The notes beneath the pieces were generated by a model that saw only the letters and a program-made list of their open reading frames with translations, was not told the origin of the DNA and did not search any database. Positions 26,628-36,059 of a stretch of DNA of 50,483 nt are shown in pieces. Each line of letters opens with the position of its first letter. Position 1 is the stretch's first letter. Source of the DNA: Aquimarina agarilytica ZC1 (GTDB lineage Bacteria; Bacteroidota; Bacteroidia; Flavobacteriales; Flavobacteriaceae). Both the position numbers and the translations under genes were made by a program. Location: contig NZ_JH621270.1 in assembly GCF_000255455.1 (NCBI RefSeq), positions 1 through 50,483 on the forward strand, read 5' to 3'.

Positions 26628-27635
26628 TTAAGGCTTTTTTGTTTTTATATAATCATCAAACGACTTATGCTCTTTTTTATGCAACATTTCCGCAGATAAT
26701 CCCTTAAAATAATCATATGTTTTTTGTAGGCCAATAGTTCTGTCCACTTTAGGTTCCCAACCTAGTATTTTTTTAGCTACAGAAATATCTGGTCTTCGTT
26801 GCAAAGGATCATCAACAGGTAAATCCTTGTAAATTACTTTTTGAGTAGTACCTGTTAAACTAATAATTTCATCGGCAAAATCACGTATACTTATCTCAGA
26901 AGGGTTACCAATATTTACGGGTTGAGAATAGTCTGAGAGTAATAACCTGTAAAGCCCTTCCACTTGGTCATCAATAAAACAAAAGGAACGGGTTTGTGAA
27001 CCATCACCAAATACGGTCAAATCTTCGCCGCGTAGGGCTTGTCCAATAAAGGCAGGAATTACACGACCATCATTTAATCGCATACGTGGACCATAGGTAT
27101 TAAATATGCGCGCAATACGCACAGGTACTTTATGAAATGTATGATAAGCCATTGTCATGGCTTCTTGAAAACGTTTTGCTTCATCATAAACTCCTCTTGG
27201 ACCTACAGAATTTACATTTCCATAATAATCCTCTGTTTGAGGATGCACTAATGGATCTCCATAAATTTCACTTGTAGAAGCTATTAAAATAGTTGCTCCT
27301 TTTTCCAAAGCTAAACCTAAACAGTTATGTGTACCTAATGAACCTACTTTTAGGGTTTGAATAGGAATTTTTAAATAATCAATGGGGCTTGCTGGTGAGG
27401 CAAAATGAAGAATATAATCTAACTCTCCTTCAATAGAAATATGGTTACAAACATCATGCTCTATAAACGTAAAATCGGGATAATCTGCTAAATGTTTAAT
27501 ATTCTCATGACTTCCAGTAATAAAGTTATCCATGGCAATTACCTCATAACCTTCCTTTATAAAGCGATCACATAAGTGTGATCCCAAAAAACCAGCTGCA
27601 CCAGTAATTAAAACTCGCTTTTTACTCTGAGACAT
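26628..27635 (-). CDS. UDP-glucuronate decarboxylase (UDP-xylose synthase)
   Basis: A 335-residue extended SDR enzyme. The ATG at 27635 is chosen over a TTG two codons upstream. The NAD site is [13 protein letters not shown], the active-site YDEAK is near residue 152, and [20 protein letters not shown] and [14 protein letters not shown] fit UDP-glucuronate decarboxylases. These convert UDP-glucuronate to UDP-xylose, a donor for surface polysaccharide. The stop codon touches the start of the WcaJ-like gene. The closely related dTDP-glucose dehydratases are a less likely alternative. Confidence 0.9.
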   Translation of the reverse strand: MSQSKKRVLITGAAGFLGSHLCDRFIKEGYEVIAMDNFITGSHENIKHLADYPDFTFIEHDVCNHISIEGELDYILHFASPASPIDYLKIPIQTLKVGSLGTHNCLGLALEKGATILIASTSEIYGDPLVHPQTEDYYGNVNSVGPRGVYDEAKRFQEAMTMAYHTFHKVPVRIARIFNTYGPRMRLNDGRVIPAFIGQALRGEDLTVFGDGSQTRSFCFIDDQVEGLYRLLLSDYSQPVNIGNPSEISIRDFADEIISLTGTTQKVIYKDLPVDDPLQRRPDISVAKKILGWEPKVDRTIGLQKTYDYFKGLSAEMLHKKEHKSFDDYIKTKKP

Positions 27636-27829
27636 TAACAATTATTTTTGTTTTTCCGAAAATACAAAAACTAAGTGTACTTTACAGCTGTTCAGGCTTT
27701 TTTCAAAGGATTGTTTTAGCTGTTTTTTTGACCCATTTCACCCTTTAAAGTTTTAAAAAATAATATAATATATTAATTATCAACTAGTAATAAATTTTAA
27801 AACGCTATTCCTAGAATTAGATATATTAC

Positions 27830-29506
27830 TCAAGACGTTTCTAAAATTTGTTCGATTATTTTTTTGGTAATCGTATAAGTTGGCTTTACGCCAGAAGTTC
27901 CTAAGCCACCTGAGGCTAAAGTACTACCCGTTTCTAAAGGATTATCCGAGGCATAGTAAGCATAACGTACCTGAATATTTTCAATTATACTTTTTCTAAT
28001 TTTTGAAGCCGCTTGAATCGCTTTTTGATAGTGGGCGCCTTCCATTTCTAAACCAATCACCTTCCAGGTAGAATCATGAAAAAATTGCAATAAATCACGA
28101 TTTTGAAGCGAAGTCCCTAACACCGTGACCATACTCCCTTCGTAACAATCAATGTCTGTCCCTTCAAAATCTTTTAAGGATAGTTCATTTTTAAAAGGGT
28201 AATTGCCCGATGTGCCTTCTAAAATATGTGCTGTTGGTATCATTAAATCCCCTTTTCCACCTTGTAAAATACCCGCTTTTCCCATAATGGAAACCGAAAC
28301 CACATTCATATAAAATAAAGTTTCATTAGGTGCTTTATAGGGTTTTAATAACTCATCCATAGCTTCAAAAGCTTGCTCCCCAAAGGCGTAATCCATTACT
28401 AAAATTACGGGGGATTTTGGATCATTGTAAGTAGGTAAATGCGCTATTTTGCTGGTATCAAAAAGTTGAACGTTAATATGGGAACTACTACTGTCGGCTA
28501 ACATTACCATTCCGTGTTTTAAAGCATATGACTTTACTGTATTTCGTAAGTCCTTACTTTGATCATTACTCAGCAGCTCATAAATTTCCATGTCTGTTTT
28601 ATTGGCATACTCAACTCCAAAGGCTTCTTTGGCAAACAAGCTGTTCATTACACTATGCATATTTGAACTAATAATATGCAATGGTCGCTCAAATAAATTC
28701 AAATTATGAATACGTTTTTTTATTTGATACGCCCAAAATGAAGAATGAATATGGTGCCCTATACGTTCCCTTAATACCGGACTAAACGTAATTTCTCGTT
28801 TATTTTTTTCGGTAACTTCTTCTAATGACAATTTTCCTAAACCATAAATGACATAAATAAATCGATCTGGATTTTGAGGACTAGCAAACTTATCATACAC
28901 CTCAATAATTTCATTAAAACTACGGCCTAAAATATTCGCTAAATGAGCCATAGCAATATCCCGATCCTTATCAGAAAGTGTTTTTTGCACAGCAAACTTG
29001 ACCAACTTATTCCAATCACGCGTAAAACATAAATCATCTTCCTGTTGAATCTGCTTCCGTATTTTTTCCGACTCCATATACATGAATGTTAAATGCGTAA
29101 GAATATCATAAATTTCGGAGCGGCCTCGCGTAATTTCAATATTCATTTGATCTTCATCAACACGGTAACAGTTACGACGTCGTTTTTTGGGTATAATTAC
29201 TTCAAAATGCGCATTTTTATAACCCTCTTCGCTCGTTAAATTTACAAAACGACATTCTTCAATCCCTTCTGGTAAGCGGTCTAAAACATAAAGCAATCCA
29301 TTTAACTCCACTTTATCTTCATTAATAGAACCATAAATTTCAGGACGCAAAATAAGCAACGCCTCACGTAAGGTTTCACCCGAAACTCCCATGGGCTTGT
29401 AATACCCACGATTAAATAAATGACGCATCCCAATATATAATCGCTCAATGGCATTGGTACTTTCCTGAGCTCTGGTTTGCTCATTTTTTGCTATATAGTT
29501 TTGCAT
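27830..29506 (-). CDS. DUF6909-like cytoplasmic protein
   Basis: A 558-residue soluble protein without signal peptide or membrane helices. I recognise it only as a conserved Bacteroidota protein (DUF6909 type); no activity is established. The C-terminal half contains PVILVMDYAFGEQAFEAMDE and VIGLEMEGAHYQKAIQAASK. The latter, with its GLEMEGA element, recalls nucleoside phosphorylase-like or nucleosidase folds (MEGAA motif), but the N-terminal half is different. It follows the GH3 gene by 14 bp and is probably the third gene of the M23-GH3-DUF6909 operon. Confidence 0.75.
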   Translation of the reverse strand: MQNYIAKNEQTRAQESTNAIERLYIGMRHLFNRGYYKPMGVSGETLREALLILRPEIYGSINEDKVELNGLLYVLDRLPEGIEECRFVNLTSEEGYKNAHFEVIIPKKRRRNCYRVDEDQMNIEITRGRSEIYDILTHLTFMYMESEKIRKQIQQEDDLCFTRDWNKLVKFAVQKTLSDKDRDIAMAHLANILGRSFNEIIEVYDKFASPQNPDRFIYVIYGLGKLSLEEVTEKNKREITFSPVLRERIGHHIHSSFWAYQIKKRIHNLNLFERPLHIISSNMHSVMNSLFAKEAFGVEYANKTDMEIYELLSNDQSKDLRNTVKSYALKHGMVMLADSSSSHINVQLFDTSKIAHLPTYNDPKSPVILVMDYAFGEQAFEAMDELLKPYKAPNETLFYMNVVSVSIMGKAGILQGGKGDLMIPTAHILEGTSGNYPFKNELSLKDFEGTDIDCYEGSMVTVLGTSLQNRDLLQFFHDSTWKVIGLEMEGAHYQKAIQAASKIRKSIIENIQVRYAYYASDNPLETGSTLASGGLGTSGVKPTYTITKKIIEQILETS

Positions 29507-29520
29507 TTTTTGTTACATTT

Positions 29521-31017
29521 TTAGTGGCTGTGAAATTCCCCTAGTGCATCAACAATAGTACGATCATTGGACAACCTAGGTAATTTATTTTGACCTCCTA
29601 ATTTTCCTATGGATTTCATATAATTAGTAAATCCGCCTGTTTGGATCACCTGTATTTTTAATGGCTGAAGAATTTTCCCTGTGATCAAATCCTTGTAGTA
29701 CGAGTTTTGTTCTTGTAAATTTAAATCAATTTCATGCGCTAAAGCTTTTATATCATTAGGCGTTTCCGCAAACTCAATAAACCATTCATGATAAGGCAAA
29801 CCTTCGGTTGGGTTTACCTGCGGAGCCACCGTAAACTCCTGTATAACGTGACTTGTTTTTAAGCTTGCTTCCTGCAAGGCCTCTTCTACCTCCTTACCAA
29901 TAACATGCTCACCAAAAGCTGAAATAAAATGTTTAATTCGGCCCGAAACTACAATACGATATGGTGCTGTTTCCGTAAATTTTACGGTATCTCCAATATT
30001 ATAACACCATAGCCCTGCAGTGGTTGAAATTAACATTACATAATTCACACCAACCTTAACATCTTTAATGGTAATTCTTGTTGGATTATCATTAAAAAAT
30101 TCAGCTGCTTTTACAAACTCATAAAATATTCCCGAATTGAGTTGAAGCAACATTCCTTGCTTATTTTGTTGGTCTTGATAAGCAAAAAAACCTTCGGATG
30201 CGGGATATAATTCAATACTTGGTATACGTTTACCAATGAGTTTCTCAAAAATAGCCCTATACGGCTCATAATTAACTCCGCCGTATATAAAGAGTTGAAA
30301 GTCTGGAAAAACTTCCTTAATAGGCTTCCCTGTACGTTCAACAATGCGTTCAAAATACATTTGCACCCATGGAGGTATTCCACTTATGATTCCCATTTGT
30401 TCTGGCAAAGTTTCATCAATAATAGCTTCCACTTTTTGCTCCCAATCATCAATGCAATTGGTTTCCCAACTAGGCATTCTATTTTTTTGTAAATATCTAG
30501 GAATATAATGTGCTACTATGCCCGATAATCGGCCCAAATGCACTCCATTTTTATCAGATAATTCGGGACTCCCTTGTAAAAAAATCATCTTGTTATCTAC
30601 AAAATCAGCTTTACCAGTTTCATTAATATAACTCAAAATCGCATTCCTAGCCGCTTCTGTATGCGTTGGCATAGACTCGTGCGTTATTGGAATGTATTTT
30701 GCCCCACTTGTTGTTCCCGAAGTTTTAGCGTAATACAAAGGTTTTTGTGGCCATAAAATATCCGATTCCCCCGCTACCATACGATCTACATAAGGGCGTA
30801 AGGCCTCATAATCTCGAATAGGTACTTTAGCTACAAAATCCTGATGTGATTTTAACTCCGAAAATTGATGATCCTGACCAAAAACTGTGTTTTTGGCTGT
30901 CTCAATAAGGTATTGGAATACTTTATCTTGAGTTTCTATTGGGTTTTTAGCCCATTGATCAACTTTACGTTGAATTTTTTTAGCAAATAACTTAGCTGCA
31001 AATGCTTTTACTGACAT
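29521..31017 (-). CDS. GH3 auxin-responsive promoter family protein
   Basis: A 498-residue member of the GH3 branch of the adenylate-forming superfamily. The ATG (MSVKAFAAKLFAKK) is preferred to a TTG seven codons upstream, which leaves a 4-bp gap to the M23 gene. The nucleotide-loop segment YAKTSGTTSGAKYIPIT (about residue 97), LYPASEGFFAYQ and MLISTTAGLWCYNIGDTVKF match GH3 proteins. Plant members join acids such as jasmonate or auxin to amino acids; the bacterial substrate is unknown. Its place between a cell-wall peptidase and a DUF6909 protein is a conserved-looking but unexplained grouping. Confidence 0.9.
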   Translation of the reverse strand: MSVKAFAAKLFAKKIQRKVDQWAKNPIETQDKVFQYLIETAKNTVFGQDHQFSELKSHQDFVAKVPIRDYEALRPYVDRMVAGESDILWPQKPLYYAKTSGTTSGAKYIPITHESMPTHTEAARNAILSYINETGKADFVDNKMIFLQGSPELSDKNGVHLGRLSGIVAHYIPRYLQKNRMPSWETNCIDDWEQKVEAIIDETLPEQMGIISGIPPWVQMYFERIVERTGKPIKEVFPDFQLFIYGGVNYEPYRAIFEKLIGKRIPSIELYPASEGFFAYQDQQNKQGMLLQLNSGIFYEFVKAAEFFNDNPTRITIKDVKVGVNYVMLISTTAGLWCYNIGDTVKFTETAPYRIVVSGRIKHFISAFGEHVIGKEVEEALQEASLKTSHVIQEFTVAPQVNPTEGLPYHEWFIEFAETPNDIKALAHEIDLNLQEQNSYYKDLITGKILQPLKIQVIQTGGFTNYMKSIGKLGGQNKLPRLSNDRTIVDALGEFHSH

Positions 31018-31021
31018 AAAA

Positions 31022-31894
31022 TTATTTTTCGAAATCAATATAATCGGCAGGATTTAATGCTTGTCCTTTGTCCCAAAGTTCAAAATGAAGATGTGGACCG
31101 GTACTTAGCTCACCCGTTGAACCGGCAACAGCAATTACCTCACCAGCTATTACTATATCCCCTTGTTTTTTAAGCAATTTTGCGTTGTGCTTATATACCG
31201 AAAGTAAGCCCGATTTGTGCTTTAATAGTAATACATAACCCGTATCGGGTGTCCATTCCGAAAACACGACTACTCCATGTCCAGCAGCCTTTACCGGTGT
31301 GTCCTTTGCTACCGCAATATCAACTGCATAATGTTTTAATTTGTAGTTAAATTTACTGGTCACAGAACCTTTAACTGGAGGAATAAATAAAAATTCCTGA
31401 TCTAAATCACTGGCATTTTTAACTGCATATTTTTCTTTCCTCTCTACCTCTTTTCTCAGTTCAATATCTTGAGCTGATGGTTTTAAATTTACCGAAGAAA
31501 GTTCCTTTTTAATATCCTTATCCACAGAATCTTTATTAAAGGTTTCAGCCGAAACTTGACCTGTCAATACTTTTTTTATGGATTCATAATACTTTTCGTT
31601 GTAACGAACTTCGTCTAAAATGGAATCTGTTTCGTAAGCCAATCTATTTGCTTTTTCGGATAATTCAGAAGAAGAATATCCAGGAATATATTCACGCAAC
31701 GAAGAAAAGGCAATTAAAAAAATAGTCCCTGTAATTAACAACAACGAAGTTATCATTACCAAAACAAATACATTTAGTCGTGTCAACTTAAATGAAACTT
31801 GTTCCTCAAATGTATTTTCATTCAAAATTACCAAACGATACTTGTTCAGTAATTTTGTAGCTATTTTTCCTTTTTTTTTGTTTAGTGCTTCCAT
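31022..31894 (-). CDS. M23 family peptidase, membrane-anchored
   Basis: A 290-residue LytM-type zinc endopeptidase. There is a short cytoplasmic N terminus, one membrane helix (about residues 35-58), a charged probably coiled region (65-160), and the M23 domain with KHYAVDIAVAKDTPVKAAG and the C-terminal metal motif GPHLHFELW. All zinc ligands expected in M23 (His and Asp of HYAVD, His of HLHF) are present, so it should cut peptidoglycan cross-links in the periplasm. It is the first gene of a three-gene leftward operon with a -7 box 16 bp upstream. Confidence 0.93.
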   Translation of the reverse strand: MEALNKKKGKIATKLLNKYRLVILNENTFEEQVSFKLTRLNVFVLVMITSLLLITGTIFLIAFSSLREYIPGYSSSELSEKANRLAYETDSILDEVRYNEKYYESIKKVLTGQVSAETFNKDSVDKDIKKELSSVNLKPSAQDIELRKEVERKEKYAVKNASDLDQEFLFIPPVKGSVTSKFNYKLKHYAVDIAVAKDTPVKAAGHGVVVFSEWTPDTGYVLLLKHKSGLLSVYKHNAKLLKKQGDIVIAGEVIAVAGSTGELSTGPHLHFELWDKGQALNPADYIDFEK

Positions 31895-31909
31895 TGGTTA
31901 TATAGATCA

Positions 31910-31917
31910 CAAATATA
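31910..31917 (-). promoter_or_regulatory. Probable -7 box for the M23-GH3-DUF6909 operon
   Basis: TATATTTG on the minus strand matches TAnnTTTG, 15 bases before the M23 start codon. The -33 element is not clear. Confidence 0.45.
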
Positions 31918-32256
31918 CATAAGTTTGTTTTTTCATTTCGATAAGGCGTAACAGGAAACTAAAGATTTTTTAACTCTTTTAAAATTTATGAATGCACATT
32001 CCTTGTTCTACAATTTTTTTTTAAAATTCAACACCTAATTATTACAAGCTGGATTTTTTATTCATCTTGAAAAAAGACGCCTTTTTTATAAAAAAGTGAC
32101 TAAAAATTAAATATAAGAATTTATTATTCTAAAATTAAATAACAATAGTTATTCCTAATTAAAAATGGCTTTCATAGGTATTTGCTGCTGCAGAAAAAAA
32201 AATCTTCAATATAATTAGACATTGTACGACTTAAAAGTCTCTTAAATCGCTTTATT
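31918..32256. other. 340-bp gene-free spacer
   Basis: Between the M23 operon and the methyltransferase gene I see only AT-rich sequence with no coding frame and no strong hairpin. Confidence 0.6.
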
Positions 32257-33084
32257 TTAGTTTTTAGCTTCTAAAATGTAAATTTTTGAAGAAAACTCTC
32301 CATTTTTGATTGCTTTTAGGTTAGAAAGTACACCCACACCAAAAGCGCGCAAATAATTTACTTTTTTGTATTTATACTTTTCAGAAAGTAAGGAAACATA
32401 AAAAGCATCGAACCACATCGGTTTTGTTTGTACCAATTTAAAATGATGTTCTGCGGCTAATTTTGAGATCGCCTTTTCAGAAAAATGCCAAATATGTCTA
32501 GGAACATCAAAAGCAGCCCAAAATTTTCCATAAAAGGAAGCATCGTAACTTTTAAAATTGGGAACAGCAATAATTACTTTTCCATTTGGTTTTAACAAAC
32601 GCTTAAATTCATTAAACTGAATTTCGAGATTAGGCACGTGTTCCAATACATGCCACATCGTTAGTGCATCAAATTTTTCGTTTAGTTGTTCACTATTCGA
32701 AAAACAAGTCACTCCTTTTTCCACTGCTCTAGCCCTAGCTCCTTCATTGGGCTCAATGCCTTTAGCATTCCACGAATTTGTTTTTAAATTTTGTAACAGT
32801 GATCCTGTTCCACAACCAATATCTAAAATGGATCTATTCGATCCTTCTACTATTGTTGAAAGTAAGCTTGTTTTACTTTCAATAGTAATTGTTTTTACTG
32901 CTTGATATAGTTTATCTATTAAACTTGTTTTGGAGTCGGTATGCGATATATAATCCTCGCTTTCGTAATAACTTTCTAAATTTTCAGGAATGGGTAAGGT
33001 TTTATACAAATCGTACTTCTCATTATATACTAATTCGAAGTCCTCCTGAGAAATTGAAAAATCTTTGGTTTTTATACGATTCAT
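32257..33084 (-). CDS. Class I SAM-dependent methyltransferase
   Basis: A 275-residue methyltransferase of the Methyltransf_23 / UbiG-like group. Motif I is ILDIGCGTGSLLQNLK (about residue 90) and the acidic motif II region is in WNAKGIEPNEGARARA. The post-motif ALTMWHVLEHVPNLEIQFNE is typical. The substrate is not evident; relatives act on sugars, quinones or polyketides. It stands alone between a gene-free spacer and the parS site 7 bp upstream of its start. Confidence 0.85.
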   Translation of the reverse strand: MNRIKTKDFSISQEDFELVYNEKYDLYKTLPIPENLESYYESEDYISHTDSKTSLIDKLYQAVKTITIESKTSLLSTIVEGSNRSILDIGCGTGSLLQNLKTNSWNAKGIEPNEGARARAVEKGVTCFSNSEQLNEKFDALTMWHVLEHVPNLEIQFNEFKRLLKPNGKVIIAVPNFKSYDASFYGKFWAAFDVPRHIWHFSEKAISKLAAEHHFKLVQTKPMWFDAFYVSLLSEKYKYKKVNYLRAFGVGVLSNLKAIKNGEFSSKIYILEAKN

Positions 33085-33090
33085 GTGTTG

Positions 33091-33106
33091 TGTTCCACGT
33101 GGAACT
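33091..33106. promoter_or_regulatory. parS-like centromere site 1
   Basis: TGTTCCACGTGGAACT has the 14-bp palindrome GTTCCACGTGGAAC, a form of the ParB-binding parS consensus (TGTTnCACGTGnAACA). It lies 7 bp upstream of the methyltransferase start, 2.8 kb from the main cluster. Confidence 0.85.
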
Positions 33107-33150
33107 ATTTTTGGAATTATAAAGTACGAATGTAAAATTATGGAGGAATT

Positions 33151-33291
33151 TTAGCAATTTTTGTTACGTGAAATTAAAATGACTTTCCATTTTCCATCCA
33201 CATTAATAATAGATATTTCTGTAGAAATTATATTTGAGGTTAAATTTTCTGAAACATATCCTTCTATTCCATCTACTAAAATAACTTTAAT
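33151..33291 (-). pseudogene. Possible gene tail remnant
   Basis: On the minus strand, 46 codons run from a TAG to a TAA and read like real protein (ending IINVDGKWKVILISRNKNC). No start codon is available and the frame is closed upstream. I do not recognise the family. The remaining spacer up to 33452 shows only a 9-bp palindrome AGTTTTTAC/GTAAAAACT near 33310. Confidence 0.3.
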
Positions 33292-33452
33292 CTATTTGAA
33301 GATACATAAGTTTTTACTGTAAAAACTAGAATTACACATTTACATCCTACTACTCATATCTAATTTTGATATTAATTTTTACATCTAATTATGGTTAGAA
33401 TCTAATCCTTAGATTTTAATAAGTACGACTCATATAAACAAATTGGAAATAA

Positions 33453-34034
33453 CTATAATAACTTTGAGGTCTTATATGCTTCTTTTTTTTTAGTATATTC
33501 TATTTCATCAATATATCTATTATTTAATAACCAACTTAACTGATCTATATACTGTTGTTCTGGTATTTCAGAGTCAATCCTAGAATACAACCAAATTATT
33601 TTTTCTTTAGATTTATACAACAAAACATCAGCAAATTTTTCTACTTCATTTCTTGATGGTACATCTAAAAAAAAATGAACATCTCGTTTCCCTCCTTCTA
33701 AAATTAATTTATCATCCATTGGTGCTTTAAAACAAACAAAACCCATAGCCAAAGAAAACAAAAAACCTAATACCCAAACAACATTATTTATTTCTCCTTC
33801 TTTTGCAAAGAAAATTCCTAAAAAAAATAAAACAGAAATAAAAACGAATATAAAACCTATAACATTTAACATTTTCCTCGAATGTATTTTTACAAATTTT
33901 CTGTTTCCTATCTCTTCAATATATAGGGACCATTCTTCAATACCTGATAGCGTTTTTTCTTTAATAAAAAGTTCGTTGTTGTTTCTTAACTCAAATACTT
34001 TTTTATTACCTCCTCTTTTTTGCTCAAGTTTCAT
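33453..34034 (-). CDS. Membrane protein of unknown function with PH-like ends
   Basis: A 193-residue protein. Residues 1-55 form strands (ELRNNNELFIKEK, then EEWSLYIEEI); two adjacent membrane helices follow (about 58-76 and 84-103), then a soluble C-terminal half with KLILEGGKRDVHFFLDVPSR. The arrangement resembles small bacterial PH-domain membrane proteins, but I cannot name a family. It follows mnmG on the same strand, with its start 21 bp past the mnmG stop, so it may be co-transcribed. Confidence 0.65.
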   Translation of the reverse strand: MKLEQKRGGNKKVFELRNNNELFIKEKTLSGIEEWSLYIEEIGNRKFVKIHSRKMLNVIGFIFVFISVLFFLGIFFAKEGEINNVVWVLGFLFSLAMGFVCFKAPMDDKLILEGGKRDVHFFLDVPSRNEVEKFADVLLYKSKEKIIWLYSRIDSEIPEQQYIDQLSWLLNNRYIDEIEYTKKKEAYKTSKLL

Positions 34035-34055
34035 TTAAAAGTTTTTAATTTAAAC

Positions 34056-35927
34056 CTACCTCCCCAAATACACTAATAATACCGAAATATCACTCGGAGA
34101 TACTCCACTAATTCGTGAAGCTTGTGCAATAGTTGCAGGACGTATTTTACTCATCTTCTCCCCCGCTTCGTAGGATAAGGATTTTAATTTTTTGTAATCA
34201 AAATCTGCAGGAATCTTTACGTGCTCTAAACGCGACAATTTATCTGCATTATTTTTTTCCTTATCTATATAGCCCGAATACTTCACTTGAATTTCTGCTT
34301 GATCAAGAATTTCTTGATTCAATTCATTTTCTTTTATATACTCTTTTATAATACCAACTTGACTTATATCGGATAAAGCAATCTGCGGACGCGACAGTAC
34401 TTTAAATATTTTATCGCTATGCTTCATTACCGAAGATCCTTTTTCTTCTAAAATTGGATTAGCATCTTTTTCCGAAATACTTGTCTTTTTCAGAAAACTT
34501 ATAAAGTCATTAGATTTATTTTGCTTTGTTTCCATAGCTCGTAATCTATCCTCGGACGCTAATCCTATTTTATGAGATAATGGCGTTAAACGGAAGTCTG
34601 CATTGTCCTGTCTAAGCAAAGTGCGATACTCTGCACGTGAGGTAAACATACGATAAGGTTCTTCGGTTCCTTTTGTAATTAAATCATCAATTAAAACACC
34701 TATATAAGCTTCGCTACGCGTTAATATAAATGGATATTGTTCTTTTACTTTTAACGCAGCATTAATCCCTGCCATTAAGCCTTGAGAAGCTGCTTCTTCA
34801 TAACCTGTAGTTCCATTAATTTGACCAGCAAAAAATAGCCCCGAAATTAATTTAGTTTCTAAAGTATGTGTTAACTGTGTTGGCGGAAAATAATCATATT
34901 CGATAGCATAGCCCGGTCTAAAGAATTTTACATTTTCAAAACCAACTACCGAACGTAAGGCTTTAAATTGTACATCCTCGGGCAAAGATGTTGAAAAACC
35001 ATTTACATATACCTCACAAGTATTCCAACCTTCGGGCTCAACAAATAATTGATGACGGTCCTTATCTGCAAAACGATTTATTTTATCTTCAATGGATGGA
35101 CAATAACGCGGCCCTAAACTTTTAATAGCACCGTTGAACATTGGTGAACGATCAAAGCCTTCGCGTAATAAATCATGTACTAGGTTTGAAGTGTAGGTCA
35201 TATGACATGAGCGTTGTTCTTTTAAAACCGCTGTGGCATTTGAATAACTAAATTTTTCAGGATTCGCATCACCTGGCTGTTCGATCATTTTAGAAAAATC
35301 CAAAGAACGACCATCCACTCGCGGAGGGGTTCCGGTTTTCATTCTACCCGATTCAAAACCTAAGTCAACTAATTGCTCAGTAATTCCTGTAGCTGCTCTT
35401 TCACCTGCTCTACCTCCGCCAAATTGCTTTTCTCCAATATGAATAAGACCATTCAAAAAAGTACCATTAGTCAATACTACGGACTTTGCTCTAACTTCAA
35501 TCCCGAGTGTAGTTTTAACGCCGCACACCTTTCCATTTTCGATAATCAAACCAGAAACCATCTCTTGAAAGAAATCTAAGTTTTCGGTGGCCTCTAATTT
35601 CAATCGCCACTCCTCGGCAAAACGCATTCTGTCGGATTGCACACGTGGACTCCACATAGCAGGGCCTTTTGACTTGTTCAACATTTTGAACTGGATTGCC
35701 GATAGGTCACTAATGATTCCACTGTATCCACCAATGGCATCAATCTCTCTTACAATCTGTCCTTTTGCTATACCTCCCATAGCAGGGTTGCAACTCATTT
35801 GAGCAATGTTCTGCAGGTTCATTGTAATCAACAAAGTACTACATCCCATATTTGCTGCTGCTGCTGCTGCTTCACTCCCTGCGTGACCAGCACCAACTAC
35901 TATTACATCATACTCTTGTCCAAACAT
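34056..35927 (-). CDS. mnmG: tRNA uridine-5-carboxymethylaminomethyl synthesis enzyme MnmG
   Basis: A 623-residue FAD-dependent enzyme that works with MnmE to modify U34 of several tRNAs. It has the FAD motif VVGAGHAGSEAAAAAA, CNPAMGGIAKGQIVREIDAI, the redox Cys region RYCPSIEDKI, and the C-terminal RPATIAQASRISGVSPSDIS helical domain for MnmE and tRNA binding. Length is normal. Its 5' region holds three parS-like palindromes within 96 bp, so ParB may cover its promoter. mnmG (gidA) is often close to the replication origin. Confidence 0.98.
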   Translation of the reverse strand: MFGQEYDVIVVGAGHAGSEAAAAAANMGCSTLLITMNLQNIAQMSCNPAMGGIAKGQIVREIDAIGGYSGIISDLSAIQFKMLNKSKGPAMWSPRVQSDRMRFAEEWRLKLEATENLDFFQEMVSGLIIENGKVCGVKTTLGIEVRAKSVVLTNGTFLNGLIHIGEKQFGGGRAGERAATGITEQLVDLGFESGRMKTGTPPRVDGRSLDFSKMIEQPGDANPEKFSYSNATAVLKEQRSCHMTYTSNLVHDLLREGFDRSPMFNGAIKSLGPRYCPSIEDKINRFADKDRHQLFVEPEGWNTCEVYVNGFSTSLPEDVQFKALRSVVGFENVKFFRPGYAIEYDYFPPTQLTHTLETKLISGLFFAGQINGTTGYEEAASQGLMAGINAALKVKEQYPFILTRSEAYIGVLIDDLITKGTEEPYRMFTSRAEYRTLLRQDNADFRLTPLSHKIGLASEDRLRAMETKQNKSNDFISFLKKTSISEKDANPILEEKGSSVMKHSDKIFKVLSRPQIALSDISQVGIIKEYIKENELNQEILDQAEIQVKYSGYIDKEKNNADKLSRLEHVKIPADFDYKKLKSLSYEAGEKMSKIRPATIAQASRISGVSPSDISVLLVYLGR

Positions 35928-35938
35928 AATTTATATAT

Positions 35939-35954
35939 TGTTCCACGTGGAACG
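35939..35954. promoter_or_regulatory. parS-like centromere site 2
   Basis: TGTTCCACGTGGAACG, 11 bp upstream of the mnmG start; the 14-bp core GTTCCACGTGGAAC is perfect. Confidence 0.9.
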
Positions 35955-35974
35955 TGGCCTTGATATTCTATAAA

Positions 35975-35994
35975 AACGTTCCACGTGGAACGTT
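35975..35994. promoter_or_regulatory. parS-like centromere site 3
   Basis: A 20-bp perfect palindrome, AACGTTCCACGTGGAACGTT, with the 14-bp parS core in its centre, 20 bp from site 2. Confidence 0.9.
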
Positions 35995-36016
35995 ATATGT
36001 TGTATTAAAATTTCGA

Positions 36017-36036
36017 TGTGTTCCACGTGGAACACA
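36017..36036. promoter_or_regulatory. parS-like centromere site 4
   Basis: A 20-bp perfect palindrome, TGTGTTCCACGTGGAACACA, containing the full 16-bp TGTTCCACGTGGAACA; the best match of the five to the parS consensus. Confidence 0.92.
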
Positions 36037-36059
36037 TTGTATTATTAGAATGAAAATTA

